Shown here: piece after piece, positions 36,881 through 50,100 of the stretch
Layout of the letters: every line of letters starts with the position of its first letter
Numbering within the stretch: position 1 is the stretch's first letter
From: Euwallacea fornicatus
Lineage: Eukaryota; Arthropoda; Insecta; Coleoptera; Curculionidae
Assembly (NCBI RefSeq): GCF_040115645.1
Contig: NW_027096039.1
Coordinates: forward strand, 248,001 to 312,000
Direction of reading: 5' to 3'
DNA length: 64,000 bases
Made by a program: the position numbers and the translations under genes
The notes under the pieces: generated by a model
The model's input: the letters and a program-made list of their open reading frames with translations, nothing else
Databases searched by the model: none
What the model was told of the DNA's origin: nothing

Positions 36881-38283
36881 CTTTGAAGCTCGATAACTTC
36901 GGCAAATGTGGACCAAATTTGTTAAAGAAAGTGTCAAATTAATTAGCTCGACGAGATTTTGAAGATGTCACAACACATCATGATTGCATCTTGTTGAATT
37001 TCCAAGAAAAATAGTACTTTATGTGCTCAAACATACAACTTGGGTGACTTTTCAAAATTTTGAAGCTCGATAACTTCGGCAAATGTGGACCAAATTTGTA
37101 AAAGAAAGTGTCAAATTAAACACCTCAACGAGATTTTGAACATGTCACAACACATCATGATTGCATCTTGTTGACTTTCCAAGAAAAATAAAACTATATG
37201 TGCTCAAACACACAACTTTTGTGAATTTTCAAATTTTGAAGCTCGATAACTTCAGCAAATGAGGACCAAATTTCTTAAACAAAGTGTCAAATTAATCAGC
37301 TCCACGAGATTTTAAAGATATCACAACACATCATGATTGCGTCTTGTTAAATTTCCAAGAAAAATAGTACTTTATGTGCTCAACACACTACTTTTGTGAC
37401 TTTTCAAACTTTGAAGCTCGATAACTTAGGCAAATGAGGACCAAATTTGTTAAACAAAGTGTCAAATTAATCAGCTCGACGAGATTTTCAGGATGTCACA
37501 ACACATCATGATTGCGTCTTGTTAAATTTCCAAGAAAAATAGTACGTTATGTGCTCAACACACTACTTTTGTGACTTTTCAAACTTTGAAGCTCGATAAC
37601 TTAGGCAAATGAGGACCAAATTTGTTAAACAAAGTGTCAAATTAATCAGCTCGACGAGATTTTCAGGATGTCACAACACATCATGATTGCATCTTGTTGA
37701 ATTTCCAAGAAAATTAGTACTATATGTGTTCAAACACACAACTTTTGTGACTTTTCAAATTTTGAAGCTCGATAACTTCAGCAAATGAGGACCAAATTTG
37801 TTAAACAAAGTGTCAAATTAATTAGCTCCACGAGACTTTGAAGATATCACAACACATCATGATTGCGTCTTGTTAAATTTCCAAGAAAAATAGTACGTTA
37901 TGTGTTCAAACACACAACTTTTGTGACTTTTCAAATTTTGAAGCTCGATAACTTCAGCAAATGAGGACCAAATTTGTTAAACAAAGTGTCACATTAATCA
38001 GCTCCACGAGATTTTGAAGATATCACAACACATCATGATTGCATCTTGTTAAATTTCCAAGAAAAATAGTACTTTATGAGCTCAGAACACTACTTTTGTG
38101 ACTTTTCAAAATTTGAAGCTCGCTAACTTAGGCAAATGAGGATCAAATTTGTTAAACAATGTGTCAAATTAATCAGCTCGACGAGATTTTCAGGATGTCA
38201 CAACACATCATGATTGCATCTTGTTAAATTTCCAAAAAAAATAGTACTTTATGAGCTCAGAACACTACTTTTGTGACTTTTTA
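35484..38283. repeat. 49-monomer-offset duplication, copy 2
   Basis: Second copy of 26,880-29,679. The extra distance over the 6,847 bp relation is 1,757 bp, exactly the nested ten-monomer duplication at 33,353-36,880. Confidence 0.87.
36646..37698. repeat. 15-monomer-offset duplication (2,636 bp) with 39,282-40,334
   Basis: Keyed by the D1 units at 37,300 and 39,936. Bounded by 36,645/39,281 (g/a) and 37,699/40,335 (g/a). One difference noticed: caaacatac near 37,029 against caaacacac in the downstream copy. Confidence 0.85.
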
Positions 38284-38390
38284 AAACTTGAAGCTCGATA
38301 ACTTCGGCAAATGAGGACCAAATTTGTTAAACAAAGTGCCAAATTAATCAGCTCCACGAGATTTTGAAGATATCACAACACATCATGATT
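37199..38390. repeat. A-group tract, D1 entry, A4 exit
   Basis: D1 (ctccacgagattttaaag, 37,300), A1 units, A5 units (one with gtgtcacattaatc near 37,988), A2 with aacaatgtgtc (38,155), then A4. Confidence 0.86.
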
Positions 38391-39834
38391 GCATCTTGTT
38401 GACTTTCCAAGAAAAATAACACTATATGTGCTCAAACACACAACTTTTGTGAATTTTCAAATTTTGAAGCTCGATAACTTCGGCAAATGTGGACCAAATT
38501 TGTTAAAGAAAGTGTCAAATTAAACACCTCAAGGAGATTTTGAAGATGTCACAACACATCATGATTGCATCTTGTTGAATTTCCAAGAAAAATAGTACTT
38601 TATGTGCTCAAACACACATCTTCGGTGACTTTTCAAATTTTGAAGCTCGATAACTTCGGCAAATGTGGACCAAATTTGTTAAAGAAAGTGTCAAATTAAA
38701 CACCTCAACGAGATTTTGAAGATGTCACAACACATCATGATTGCATCTTGTTGAATTTCCAAGAAAAATAGTACTTTATGTGCTCAAACACACAACTTGA
38801 GTGACTTTTCAAATATTGAAGCTCGATAACTTCGGCAAATGTGGACCAAATTTGTTAAACAAAGTGTCAAATTAATTAGCTCGACAAGATTTTGAAGATG
38901 TCACAACACATCATGATTGCATCTTGTTGAATTTCCAAGAAAAATAGTACTTTATGTGCTCAAACACACAACTTGGGTGACTTTTCAAACTTTGAAGCTC
39001 GATAACTTCGGCAAATGTGGACCAAATTCATTAAACAAAGTGTCAAATTAATTAGCTCGACAAGATTTTGAAGATGTCACAACACATCATGATTGCATCT
39101 TGTTGAATTTCCAAGAAAAATAGTACTTTATGTGCTCAAACACACATCTTCGGTGACTTTTCAAATTTTGAAGCTCGATAACTTCGGCAAATGTGGACCA
39201 AATTTGTTAAAGAAAGTGTCAAATTAAACACCTCAACGAGATTGTGAAGATGTCACAACACATCATGATTGCATCTTGTTAAATTTTCAAGAAAAATAGT
39301 ACTTTATGTGCTCAAACACACAACTTTTGTGCTTTTCAAACTTTGAAGCTCGATAACTTCGGCAAATGTGGACCAAATTCATTAAACAAAGTGTCAAATT
39401 AATTAGCTCGACAAGATTTTGAAGATGTCACAACACATCATGATTGCATCTTGTTGAATTTCCAAGAAAAATAGTACTTTATGTGCTCAAACACACAACT
39501 TGGGTGACTTTTCAAACTTTGAAGCTCGATAACTTCGGCAAATGTGGACCAAATTTGTTAAAGAAAGTGTCAAATTAATTAGCTCGACGAGATTTTGAAG
39601 ATGTCACAACACATCATGATTGCATCTTGTTGAATTTCCAAGAAAAATAGTACTTTATGTGCTCAAACACACAACTTGGGTGACTTTTCAAAATTTTGAA
39701 GCTCGATAACTTCGGCAAATGTGGACCAAATTTGTAAAAGAAAGTGTCAAATTAAACACCTCAACGAGATTTTGAACATGTCACAACACATCATGATTGC
39801 ATCTTGTTGACTTTCCAAGAAAAATAAAACTATA
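38391..39834. repeat. B-group block 14: B1-B2-B3/4-hybrids-B6-B7-B8
   Basis: B1, B2, the B3/B4 hybrid (38,790-38,885), a unit with a B5 left and B6 right part (attcattaaac near 39,027), a unit with a B2 left and B5 right part (gattgtgaag near 39,241), B6, B7 and B8, leaving through D1. Three hybrid units in one module make it the most reshuffled B block. Confidence 0.84.
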
Positions 39835-40320
39835 TGTGCTCAAACACACAACTTTTGTGAATTTTCAAATTTTGAAGCTCGATAACTTCAGCAAATGAGG
39901 ACCAAATTTCTTAAACAAAGTGTCAAATTAATCAGCTCCACGAGATTTTAAAGATATCACAACACATCATGATTGCGTCTTGTTAAATTTCCAAGAAAAA
40001 TAGTACTTTATGTGCTCAACACACTACTTTTGTGACTTTTCAAACTTTGAAGCTCGATAACTTAGGCAAATGAGGACCAAATTTGTTAAACAAAGTGTCA
40101 AATTAATCAGCTCGACGAGATTTTCAGGATGTCACAACACATCATGATTGCGTCTTGTTAAATTTCCAAGAAAAATAGTACGTTATGTGCTCAACACACT
40201 ACTTTTGTGACTTTTCAAACTTTGAAGCTCGATAACTTAGGCAAATGAGGACCAAATTTGTTAAACAAAGTGTCAAATTAATCAGCTCGACGAGATTTTC
40301 AGGATGTCACAACACATCAT

Positions 40321-41580
40321 GATTGCATCTTGTTAAATTTCCAAGAAAAATAGTACTTTATGAGCTCAGAACACTACTTTTGTGACTTTTCAAAATTTGA
40401 AGCTCGCTAACTTAGGCAAATGAGGACCAAATTTGTTAAACAAAGTGTCAAATTAATCAGCTCGACGAGATTTTCAGGATGTCACAACACATCATGATTG
40501 CATCTTGTTAAATTTCCAAGAAAAATAGTACTTTATGAGCTCAGAACACTACTTTTGTGACTTTTCAAAATTTGAAGCTCGCTAACTTAGGCAAATGAGG
40601 ACCAAATTTGTTAAACAAAGTGTCAAATTAATCAGCTCGACGAGATTTTCAGGATGTCACAACACATCATGATTGCGTCTTGTTAAATTTCCAAGAAAAA
40701 TAGTACTTTATGAGCTCAGAACACTACTTTTGTGACTTTTCAAAATTTGAAGCTCGCTAACTTAGGCAAATGAGGATCAAATTTGTTAATCAAAGTGTCA
40801 AATTAATCAGCTCGACGAGATTTTCAGGATGTCACAACACATCATGATTGCATCTTGTTAAATTTCCAAGAAAAATAGTACTTTATGAGCTCAGAACACT
40901 ACTTTTGTGACTTTTCAAAATTTGAAGCTCGCTAACTTAGGCAAATGAGGACCAAATTTGTTAAACAAAGTGTCAAATTAATCAGCTCGACGAGATTTTC
41001 AGGATGTCACAACACATCATGATTGCATCTTGTTAAATTTCCAAGAAAAATAGTACTTTATGAGCTCAGAACACTACTTTTGTGACTTTTCAAAATTTGA
41101 AGCTCGCTAACTTAGGCAAATGAGGATCAAATTTGTTAAACAAAGTGTCAAATTAATCAGCTCGACGAGATTTTCAGGATGTCACAACACATCATGATTG
41201 CGTCTTGTTAAATTTCCAAGAAAAATAGTACTTTATGAGCTCAGAACACTACTTTTGTGACTTTTCAAAATTTGAAGCTCGCTAACTTAGGCAAATGAGG
41301 ATCAAATTTGTTAAACAAAGTGTCAAATTAATCAGCTCGACGAGATTTTCAGGATGTCACAACACATCATGATTGCGTCTTGTTAAATTTCCAAGAAAAA
41401 TAGTACTTTATGAGCTCAGAACACTACTTTTGTGACTTTTCAAAATTTGAAGCTCGCTAACTTAGGCAAATGAGGATCAAATTTGTTAAACAAAGTGTCA
41501 AATTAATCAGCTCGACGAGATTTTCAGGATGTCACAACACATCATGATTGCGTCTTGTTAAATTTCCAAGAAAAATAGTA
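40321..41580. repeat. Homogenised run of seven A2 monomers, exact 175 bp spacing
   Basis: gagctcagaacac starts at 40,362, 40,537, 40,712, 40,887, 41,062, 41,237 and 41,412: seven consecutive units of one subtype at exactly 175 bp. They differ only at a few sites (gcatc or gcgtc, ggacc or ggatc, and ttaatcaaag near 40,787). Elsewhere neighbouring units usually differ in subtype, so this looks like local single-monomer amplification. Confidence 0.9.
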
Positions 41581-44500
41581 CTTTATGTGCTCAACACACT
41601 ACTTTTGTGACTTTTCAAACTTTGAAGCTCGATAACTTAGGCAAATGAGGACCAAATTTGTTAAACAAAGTGTCAAATTAATCAGCTCGACGAGATTTTC
41701 AGGATGTCACAACACATCATGATTGCATCTTGTTAAATTTCCAAGAAAAATAGTACTTTATGAGCTCAGAACACTACTTTTGTGACTTTTCAAAATTTGA
41801 AGCTCGCTAACTTAGGCAAATGAGGATCAAATTTGTTAAACAAAGTGTCAAAGTACTCAGCTCCACGAGATTTTGAAGATATCACAACACATCATGATTG
41901 CGTCTTGTTAAATTTCCAAGAAAAATAGTACTTTATGTGCTCAACACACTACTTTTGTGACTTTTCAAAATTTGAAGCTCGCTAACGTAGGCAAATGAGG
42001 ACCAAATTTGTTAAACAAAGTGTCAAATTAATCAGCTCGACGAGATTTTCCGGATGTCACAACACATCATGATTGCGTCTTATTAAATTTCCAAGAAAAA
42101 TAGTACTTTATGTGCTCAACACACTACTTTTGTGACTTTTCAAACTTTGAAGCTCGATAACTTAGGCAAAAGAGGACCAAATTTGTTAAACAACGTGTCA
42201 AATTAATCAGCTCGACGAGATTTTCAGGATGTCACAACACATCATGATTGCGTCTTGTTAAATTTCCAAGAAAAATAGTACTTTATGTGCTCAACACACT
42301 ACTTTTGGGACTTTTCAAACTTTGAAGCTCGATAACTTAGGCAAATGAGGACCAAATTTGTTAAACAAAGTGTCAAATTAATCAGCTCGACGAGATTTTC
42401 CGGATGTCACAACACATCATGATTGCGTCTTGTTAAATTTCCAAGAAAAATAGTACTTTATGTGCTCAACACACTACTTCTGTGACTTTTCAAACTTTGA
42501 AGCTCGATAACTTAGGCAAATGAGGACCAAATTTGTTAAACAAAGTGTCAAATTAATCAGCTCCACGAGATTTTGAAGATATCACAACACATCATGATTG
42601 CGTCTAGTTGAATTTCCAAGAAAATTAGTACTATATGTGTTCAAACACACAACTTTTGTGACTTTTCAAATTTTGAAGCTCGATAACTTCAGCAAATGAG
42701 GACCAAATTTGTTAAACAAAGTGTCAAATTAATCAGCTCCACGAGACTTTGAAGATATCACAACACATCATGATTGCGTCTTGTTAAATTTCCAAGAAAA
42801 ATAGTACTTTATGTGCTCAACACACTACTTTTGTGACTTTTCAAACTTTGAAGCTCGATAACTTAGGCAAATGAGGACCAAATTTGTTAAACAAAGTGTC
42901 AAATTAATCAGCTCGACGAGATTTTCAGGATGTCACAACACATCATGATTGCATCTTGTTAAATTTCCAAGAAAAATAGTACTTTATGAGCTCAGAACAC
43001 TACTTTTGTGACTTTTCAAAATTTGAAGCTCGCTAACTTGGGCAAATGAGGACCAAATTTGTTAAACAAAGTGTCAAATTAATCAGCTCGACGAGATTTT
43101 CAGGATGTCACAACATATCATGATTGCGTCTTGTTAAATTTCCAAGAAAAATAGTACTTTATGTGCTCAACACACTACTTTTGTGACTTTTTAAAACTTG
43201 AAGCTCGATAACTTCGGCAAATGAGGACCAAATTTCTTAAACAAAGTGTCAAATTAATCAGCTCCACGAGATTTTAAAGATATCACAACACATCATGATT
43301 GCGTCTTGTTAAATTTCCAAGAAAAATAGTACTTTATGTGCTCAACACACTACTTTTGTGACTTTTCAAACTTTGAAGCTCGATAACTTAGGCAAATGAG
43401 GACCAAATTTGTTAAACAAAGTGTCAAATTAATCAGCTCGACGATATTTTCAGGATGTCACAACACATCATGATTGCGTCTTGTTAAATTTCCAAGAAAA
43501 ATAGTACTTTATGTGCTCAACACACTACTTTTGTGACTTTTCAATATTTGAAGCTCGATAACTTCAGCAAATGAGGACCAAATTTGTTAAACAAAGTGTC
43601 AAATTAATCAGCTCCACGAGACTTTGAAGATATCACAACACATCATGATTGCGTCTTGTTAAATTTCCAAGAAAAATAGTACTTTATGTGCTCAACACAC
43701 TACTTTTGTGACTTTTCAAACTTTGAAGCTCGATAACTTAGGCAAATGAGGACCAAATTTGTTAAACAAAGTGTCAAATTAATCAGCTCGACGAGATTTT
43801 CAGGATGTCACAACACATCATGATTGCATCTTGTTAAATTTCCAAGAAAAATAGTACTTTATGAGCTCAGAACACTACTTTTGTGACTTTTCAAAATTTG
43901 AAGCTCGCTAACTTGGGCAAATGAGGATCAAATTTGTTAAACAAAGTGTCAAATTAATCAGCTCGAAGAGATTTTCAGGATGTCACAACATATCATGATT
44001 GCGTCTTGTTAAATTTCCAAGAAAAATAGTACTTTATGAGCTCAGAACACTACTTTTGTGACTTTTCAAAATTTGAAGCTCGCTAACTTAGGCAAATGAG
44101 GACCAAATTTGTTAAACAAAGTGTCAAATTAATTAGCTCCACGAGACTTTGAAGATATCACAACACATCATGATTGCGTCTTGTTAAATTTCCAAGAAAA
44201 ATAGTACGTTATGTGCTCAACACACTACTTTTGTGACTTTTCAAACTTTGAAGCTCGATAACTTAGGCAAATGAGGACCAAATTTGTTAAACAAAGTGTC
44301 AAATTAATCAGCTCGACGAGATTTTCAGGATGTCACAACACATCATGATTGCGTCTTGTTAAATTTCCAAGAAAAATAGTACTTTATGAGCTCAGAACAC
44401 TACTTTTGTGACTTTTCAAAATTTGAAGCTCGCTAACTTAGGCAAATGAGGATCAAATTTGTTAAACAAAGTGTCAAATTAATCAGCTCGACGAGATTTT

Positions 44501-46899
44501 CAGGATGTCACAACACATCATGATTGCGTCTTGTTAAATTTCCAAGAAAAATAGTACTTTATGTGCTCAACACACTACTTTTGTGACTTTTCAAACTTTG
44601 AAGCTCGATAACTTAGGCAAATGAGGACCAAATTTGTTAAACAAAGTGTCAAATTAATCAGCTCGACGAGATTTTCAGGATGTCACAACACATCATGATT
44701 GCGTCTTGTTAAATTTCCAAGAAAAATAGTACTTTATGTGCTCAACACACTACTTTTGTGACTTTTCAATATTTGAAGCTCGATAACTTCAGCAAGTGAG
44801 GACCAAATTTGTTAAACAAAGTGTCAAAGTACTCAGCTCCACGAGATTTTGAAGATATCACAACACATCATGATTGCGTCTTGTTAAATTTCCAAGAAAA
44901 ATAGTACTTTATGTGCTCAACACACTACTTTTGTGACTTTTCAAAATTTGAAGCTCGCTAACTTAGGCAAATGAGGACCAAATTTGTTAAACAAAGTGTC
45001 AAATTAATCAGCTCGACGAGATTTTCCGGATGTCACAACACATCATGATTGCGTCTTATTAAATTTCCAAGAAAATTAGTACTTTATGTGCTCAAACACA
45101 CAATTTTTGTGACTTTTCAAATTTTGAAGCTCGATAACTTAGGCAAATGAGGACCAAATTTGTTAAACAAAGTGTCAAATTAATCAGCTCGACGAGATTT
45201 TCAGGATGTCACAACACATCATGATTGCGTCTTGTTAAATTTCCAAGAAAAATAGTACTTTATGAGCTCAGAACACTACTTTTGTGACTTTTCAAAATTT
45301 GAAGCTCGCTAACTTAGGCAAATGAGGACCAAATTTGTTAAACAAAGTGTCAAATTAATTAGCTCCACGAGACTTTGAAGATATCACAACACATCATGAT
45401 TGCGTCTTGTTAAATTTCCAAGAAAAATAGTACTTTATGAGCTCAGAACACTACTTTTGTGACTTTTCAAAATTTGAAGCTCGCTAACTTAGGCAAATGA
45501 GGACCAAATTTGTTAAACAAAGTGTCAAATTAATCAGCTCGACGAGATTTTCAGGATGTCACAACACATCATGATTGCGTCTTGTTAAATTTCCAAGAAA
45601 AATAGTACTATATGAGCTCAGCACACTACTTTTGTGACTTTTCAAAATTTGAAGCTCGCTAACTAAGGCAAATGAGGACCAAATTTGTTAAACAAAGTGT
45701 CAAATTAATCAACTCGACGAGATTTTCAGGATGTCACAACATATCATGATTGCGTCTTGTTAAATTTCCAAGAAAAATAGTACTTTATGAGCTCAACACA
45801 CAACTTTTGTGACTTTTCAAATTTTGAAGCTCGATAACTTCAGCAAATGAGGACAAAATTTGTTAAACAAAGTGTCAAATTAATCAGCTCCACGAGATTT
45901 TGAAGATATCACAACACATCATGATTGCATCTTGTTGAATTTCCAAGAAAATTAGTACTATATGTGTTCAAACACACAACTTTTGTGACTTTTCAATATT
46001 TGAAGCTCGATAACTTCAGCAAGTGAGGACCAAATTTGTTAAACAAAGTGTCAAAGTACTCAGCTCCACGAGATTTTGAAGATATCACAACACATCATGA
46101 TTGCGTCTTGTTAAATTTCCAAGAAAAATAGTACTTTATGTGCTCAACACACTACTTTTGTGACTTTTCAAAATTTGAAGCTCGCTAACTTAGGCAAATG
46201 AGGACCAAATTTGTTAAACAAAGTGTCAAATTAATCAGCTCGACGAGATTTTCCGGATGTCACAACACATCATGATTGCGTCTTATTAAATTTCCAAGAA
46301 AAATAGTACTTTATGTGCTCAACACACTACTTTTGTGACTTTTCAAACTTTGAAGCTCGATAACGTAGGCAAAAGAGGACCAAATTTGTTAAACAAAGTG
46401 TCAAATTAATCAGCTCGACGAGATTTTCCGGATGTCACAACACATCATGATTGCGTCTTGTTAAATTTCCAAAAAAAATAGTACTTTATGTGCTCAACAC
46501 ACTACTTCTGTGACTTTTCAAACTTTGAAGCTCGATAACTTAGGCAAATGAGGACCAAATTTGTTAAACAAAGTGTCAAATTAATCAGCTCCACGAGATT
46601 TTGAAGATATCACAACACATCATGATTGCGTCTTGTTGAATTTCCAAGAAAATTAGTACTATATGTGTTCAAACACACAACTTTTGTGACTTTTCAAATT
46701 TTGAAGCTCGATAACTTCAGCAAATGAGGACCAAATTTGTTAAACAAAGTGTCAAATTAATCAGCTCCACGAGACTTTGAAGATATCACAACACATCATG
46801 ATTGCGTCTTGTTAAATTTCCAAGAAAAATAGTACTTTATGTGCTCAACACACTACTTTTGTGACTTTTCAAACTTTGAAGCTCGATAACTTAGGCAAA

Positions 46900-47100
46900 T
46901 GAGGACCAAATTTGTTAAAGAAAGTGTCAAATTAATCAGCTCGACGAGATTTTGAACATGTCACAACACATCATGATTGCATCTTGGTGACTTTCCAAGA
47001 AAAATAACACTATATGTGCTCAAACACACAACTTTTGTGAATTGTCAAATTTTGAAGCTCGATAACTTCAGCAAATGAGGACCAAATTTCTTAAACAAAG
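46900..47100. repeat. A/B8 hybrid followed by D1, residue of a lost B block
   Basis: The unit near 46,860-47,000 is A1 on its left (cttaggcaaatgagg), then shows aaagaaagtg and gaacatgtc (B8 traits), then atcttggtgactttcc, and leads into a D1-type unit. The ggtgactttcc variant also marks the B exits at about 48,740 and 53,470. The likeliest reading is a B block deleted down to its last half-monomer. Confidence 0.78.
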
Positions 47101-50100
47101 TGTCAAATTAATCAGCTCCACGAGATTTTGAAGATATCACAACACATCATGATTGCGTCTTGTTAAATTTCCAAGAAAAATAGTACTTTATGTGCTCAAC
47201 ACACTACTTTTGTGACTTTTCAAACTTTGAAGCTCGATAACTTAGGCAAATGAGGACCAAATTTGTTAAACAAAGTGTCAAATTAATCAGCTCGACGAGA
47301 TTTTCAGGATGTCACAACACATCATGATTGCATCTTGTTAAATTTCCAAGAAAAATAGTACTTTATGAGCTCAGAACACTACTTTTGTGACTTTTCAAAA
47401 TTTGAAGCTCGCTAACTTAGGCAAATGAGGATCAAATTTGTTAAACAAAGTGTCAAATTAATCAGCTCGACGAGATTTTCAGGATGTCACAACATATCAT
47501 GATTGCGTCTTGTTAAATTTCCAAGAAAAATAGTACTTTATGTGCTCAACACACTACTTTTGTGACTTTTTAAAACTTGAAGCTCGATAACTTCGGCAAA
47601 TGAGGACCAAATTTGTTAAACAAAGTGCCACATTAATCAGCTCCACGAGATTTTGAAGATATCACAACACATCATGATTGCATCTTGTTGACTTTCCAAG
47701 AAAAATAGTACTTTATGTGCTCAAACACACAACTTGAGTGACTTTTCAAATATTGAAGCTCGATAACTTCGGCAAATGTGGACCAAATTCTTTAAAGAAA
47801 GTGTCAAATTAAACACCTCAACGAGATTTTGAAGATGTCACAACACATCATGATTGCATCTTGTTGAATTTCCAAGAAAAATAGTACTTTATGTGCTCAA
47901 ACACACAACTTTTGTGCTATTCAAACATTGAAGCTCGATAACTTCGGCAAATGTGGACCAAATTTGTTAAACAAAGTGTCAAATTAATTAGCTCGACAAG
48001 ATTTTGAAGATGTCACAACACATCATGATTGCATCTTGTTGAATTTCCAAGAAAAATAGTACTTTATGTGCTCAAACACACAACTTGGGTGACTTTTCAA
48101 ACTTTGAAGCTCGATAACTTCGGCAAATGTGGACCAAATTCTTTAAAGAAAGTGTCAAATTAAACACCTCAACGAGATTGTGAAGATGTCACAACACATC
48201 ATGATTGCATCTTGTTGAATTTTCAAGAAAAATAGTACTTTATGTGCTCAAACACACAACTTTTGTGCTTTTCAAACTTTGAAGCTCGATAACTTCGCAA
48301 ATGTAGACCAAATTCATTAAACAAAGTGTCAAATTAATTAGCTCGACAAGATTTTGAAGATGTCATAACACATCATGATTGCATCTTGTTGAATTTCCAA
48401 GAAAAATAGTACTTTATGTGCTCAAACACACAACTTGGGTGACTTTTCAAACTTTGAAGCTCGATAACTTCGGCAAATGTGGACCAAATTTGTTAAAGAA
48501 AGTGTCAAATTAATTAGCTCGACGAGATTTTGAAGATGTCACAACACATCATGATTGCATCTTGTTGAATTTCCAAGAAAAATAGTACTTTATGTGCTCA
48601 AACACACAACTTGGGTGACTTTTCAAAATTTTGAAGCTCGATAACTTCGGCAAATGTGGACCAAATTTGTTAAAGAAAGTGTCAAATTAAACACCTCAAC
48701 GAGATTTTGAACATGTCACAACACATCATGATTGCATCTTGGTGACTTTCCAAGAAAAATAACACTATATGTGCTCAAACACACAACTTTTGTGAATTGT
48801 CAAATTTTGAAGCTCGATAACTTCAGCAAATGAGGACCAAATTTGTTAAACAAAGTGTCAAATTAATCAGCTCGACGAGATTTTCAAGATATCACAACAC
48901 ATCATGATTGCGTCTTGTTAAATTTCCAAGAAAAATAGTACTTTATGTGCTCAACACACTACTTTTGTGACTTTTCAAACTTTGAAGCTCGATAACTTAG
49001 GCAAATGAGGACCAAATTTGTTAAACAAAGTGTCAAAGTAATCAGCTCCACGAGATTTTGAAGATATCACAACACATCATGATTGCGTCTTGTTAAATTT
49101 CCAAGAAAAATAGTACGTTATGTGCTCAACACACTACTTTTGTGACTTTTCAAACTTTGAAGCTCGATAACTTAGGCAAATGAGGACCAAATTTGTTAAA
49201 CAAAGTGTCAAATTAATCAGCTCGACGAGATTTTCAGGATGTCACAACACATCATGATTGCATCTTGTTAAATTTCCAAGAAAAATAGTACTTTATGAGC
49301 TCAGAACACTACTTTTGTGACTTTTCAAAATTTGAAGCTCGCTAACTTAGGCAAATGAGGATCAAATTTGTTAAACAAAGTGTCAAATTAATCAGCTCGA
49401 CGAGATTTTCAGGATGTCACAACACATCATGATTGCGTCTTGTTAAATTTCCAAGAAAAATAGTACTTTATGAGCTCAGAACACTACTTTTGTGACTTTT
49501 CAAAATTTGAAGCTCGCTAACTTAGGCAAATGAGGATAAAATTTGTTAAACAAAGTGTCAAATTAATCAGCTCGACGAGATTTTCAGGATGTCACAACAC
49601 ATCATGATTGCGTCTTGTTAAATTTCCAAGAAAAATAGTACTTTATGAGCTCAGAACACTACTTTTGTGACTTTTCAAAATTTGAAGCTCGCTAACTTAG
49701 GCAAATGAGGATCAAATTTGTTAAACAAAGTGTCAAATTAATCAGCTCGACGAGATTTTCAGGATGTCACAACACATCATGATTGCGTCTTGTTAAATTT
49801 CCAAGAAAAATAGAACTTTATGTGCTCAACACACTACTTTTGTGACTTTTCAAACTTTGAAGCTCGATAACTTAGGCAAATGAGGACCAAATTTGTTAAA
49901 CAAAGTGTCAAATTAATCAGCTCGACGAGATTTTCAGGATGTCACAACACATCATGATTGCGTCTTGTTAAATTTACAAGAAAAATAGTACTTTATGTGC
50001 TCAACACACTACTTTTGTGACTTTTCAATATTTGAAGCTCGATAACTTCAGCAAGTGAGGACCAAATTTGTTAAACAAAGTGTCAAAGTACTCAGCTCCA

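Larger units (their letters stand above)
33120..37198. repeat. B-group block 13: longest B run, 4.1 kb
   Basis: About 23 consecutive B units: B1-B2-B3-B4-B5-B6, B1-B2-B3-B5-B6, a B7/B2-type hybrid (acttgggtg then aaattttg near 35,121), then B3-B4-B5-B6, B1-B2-B3-B5-B6-B7-B8, leaving through D1. Its length comes from the 1,757 bp tandem duplication plus re-entry of B1 from B6. Confidence 0.87.
39835..47679. repeat. Long A-group tract, 7.8 kb
   Basis: Starts with D1 (39,936) and the copy described at 36,646. It then contains the seven-unit A2 run, more A1/A2/A5 units, and a second D1-like unit without a complete B block before it (gaattgtc, ttcttaaac near 47,040-47,090). It ends in A4 (tttttaaaacttg near 47,569; gtgccacatt near 47,626). 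Confidence 0.84.
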
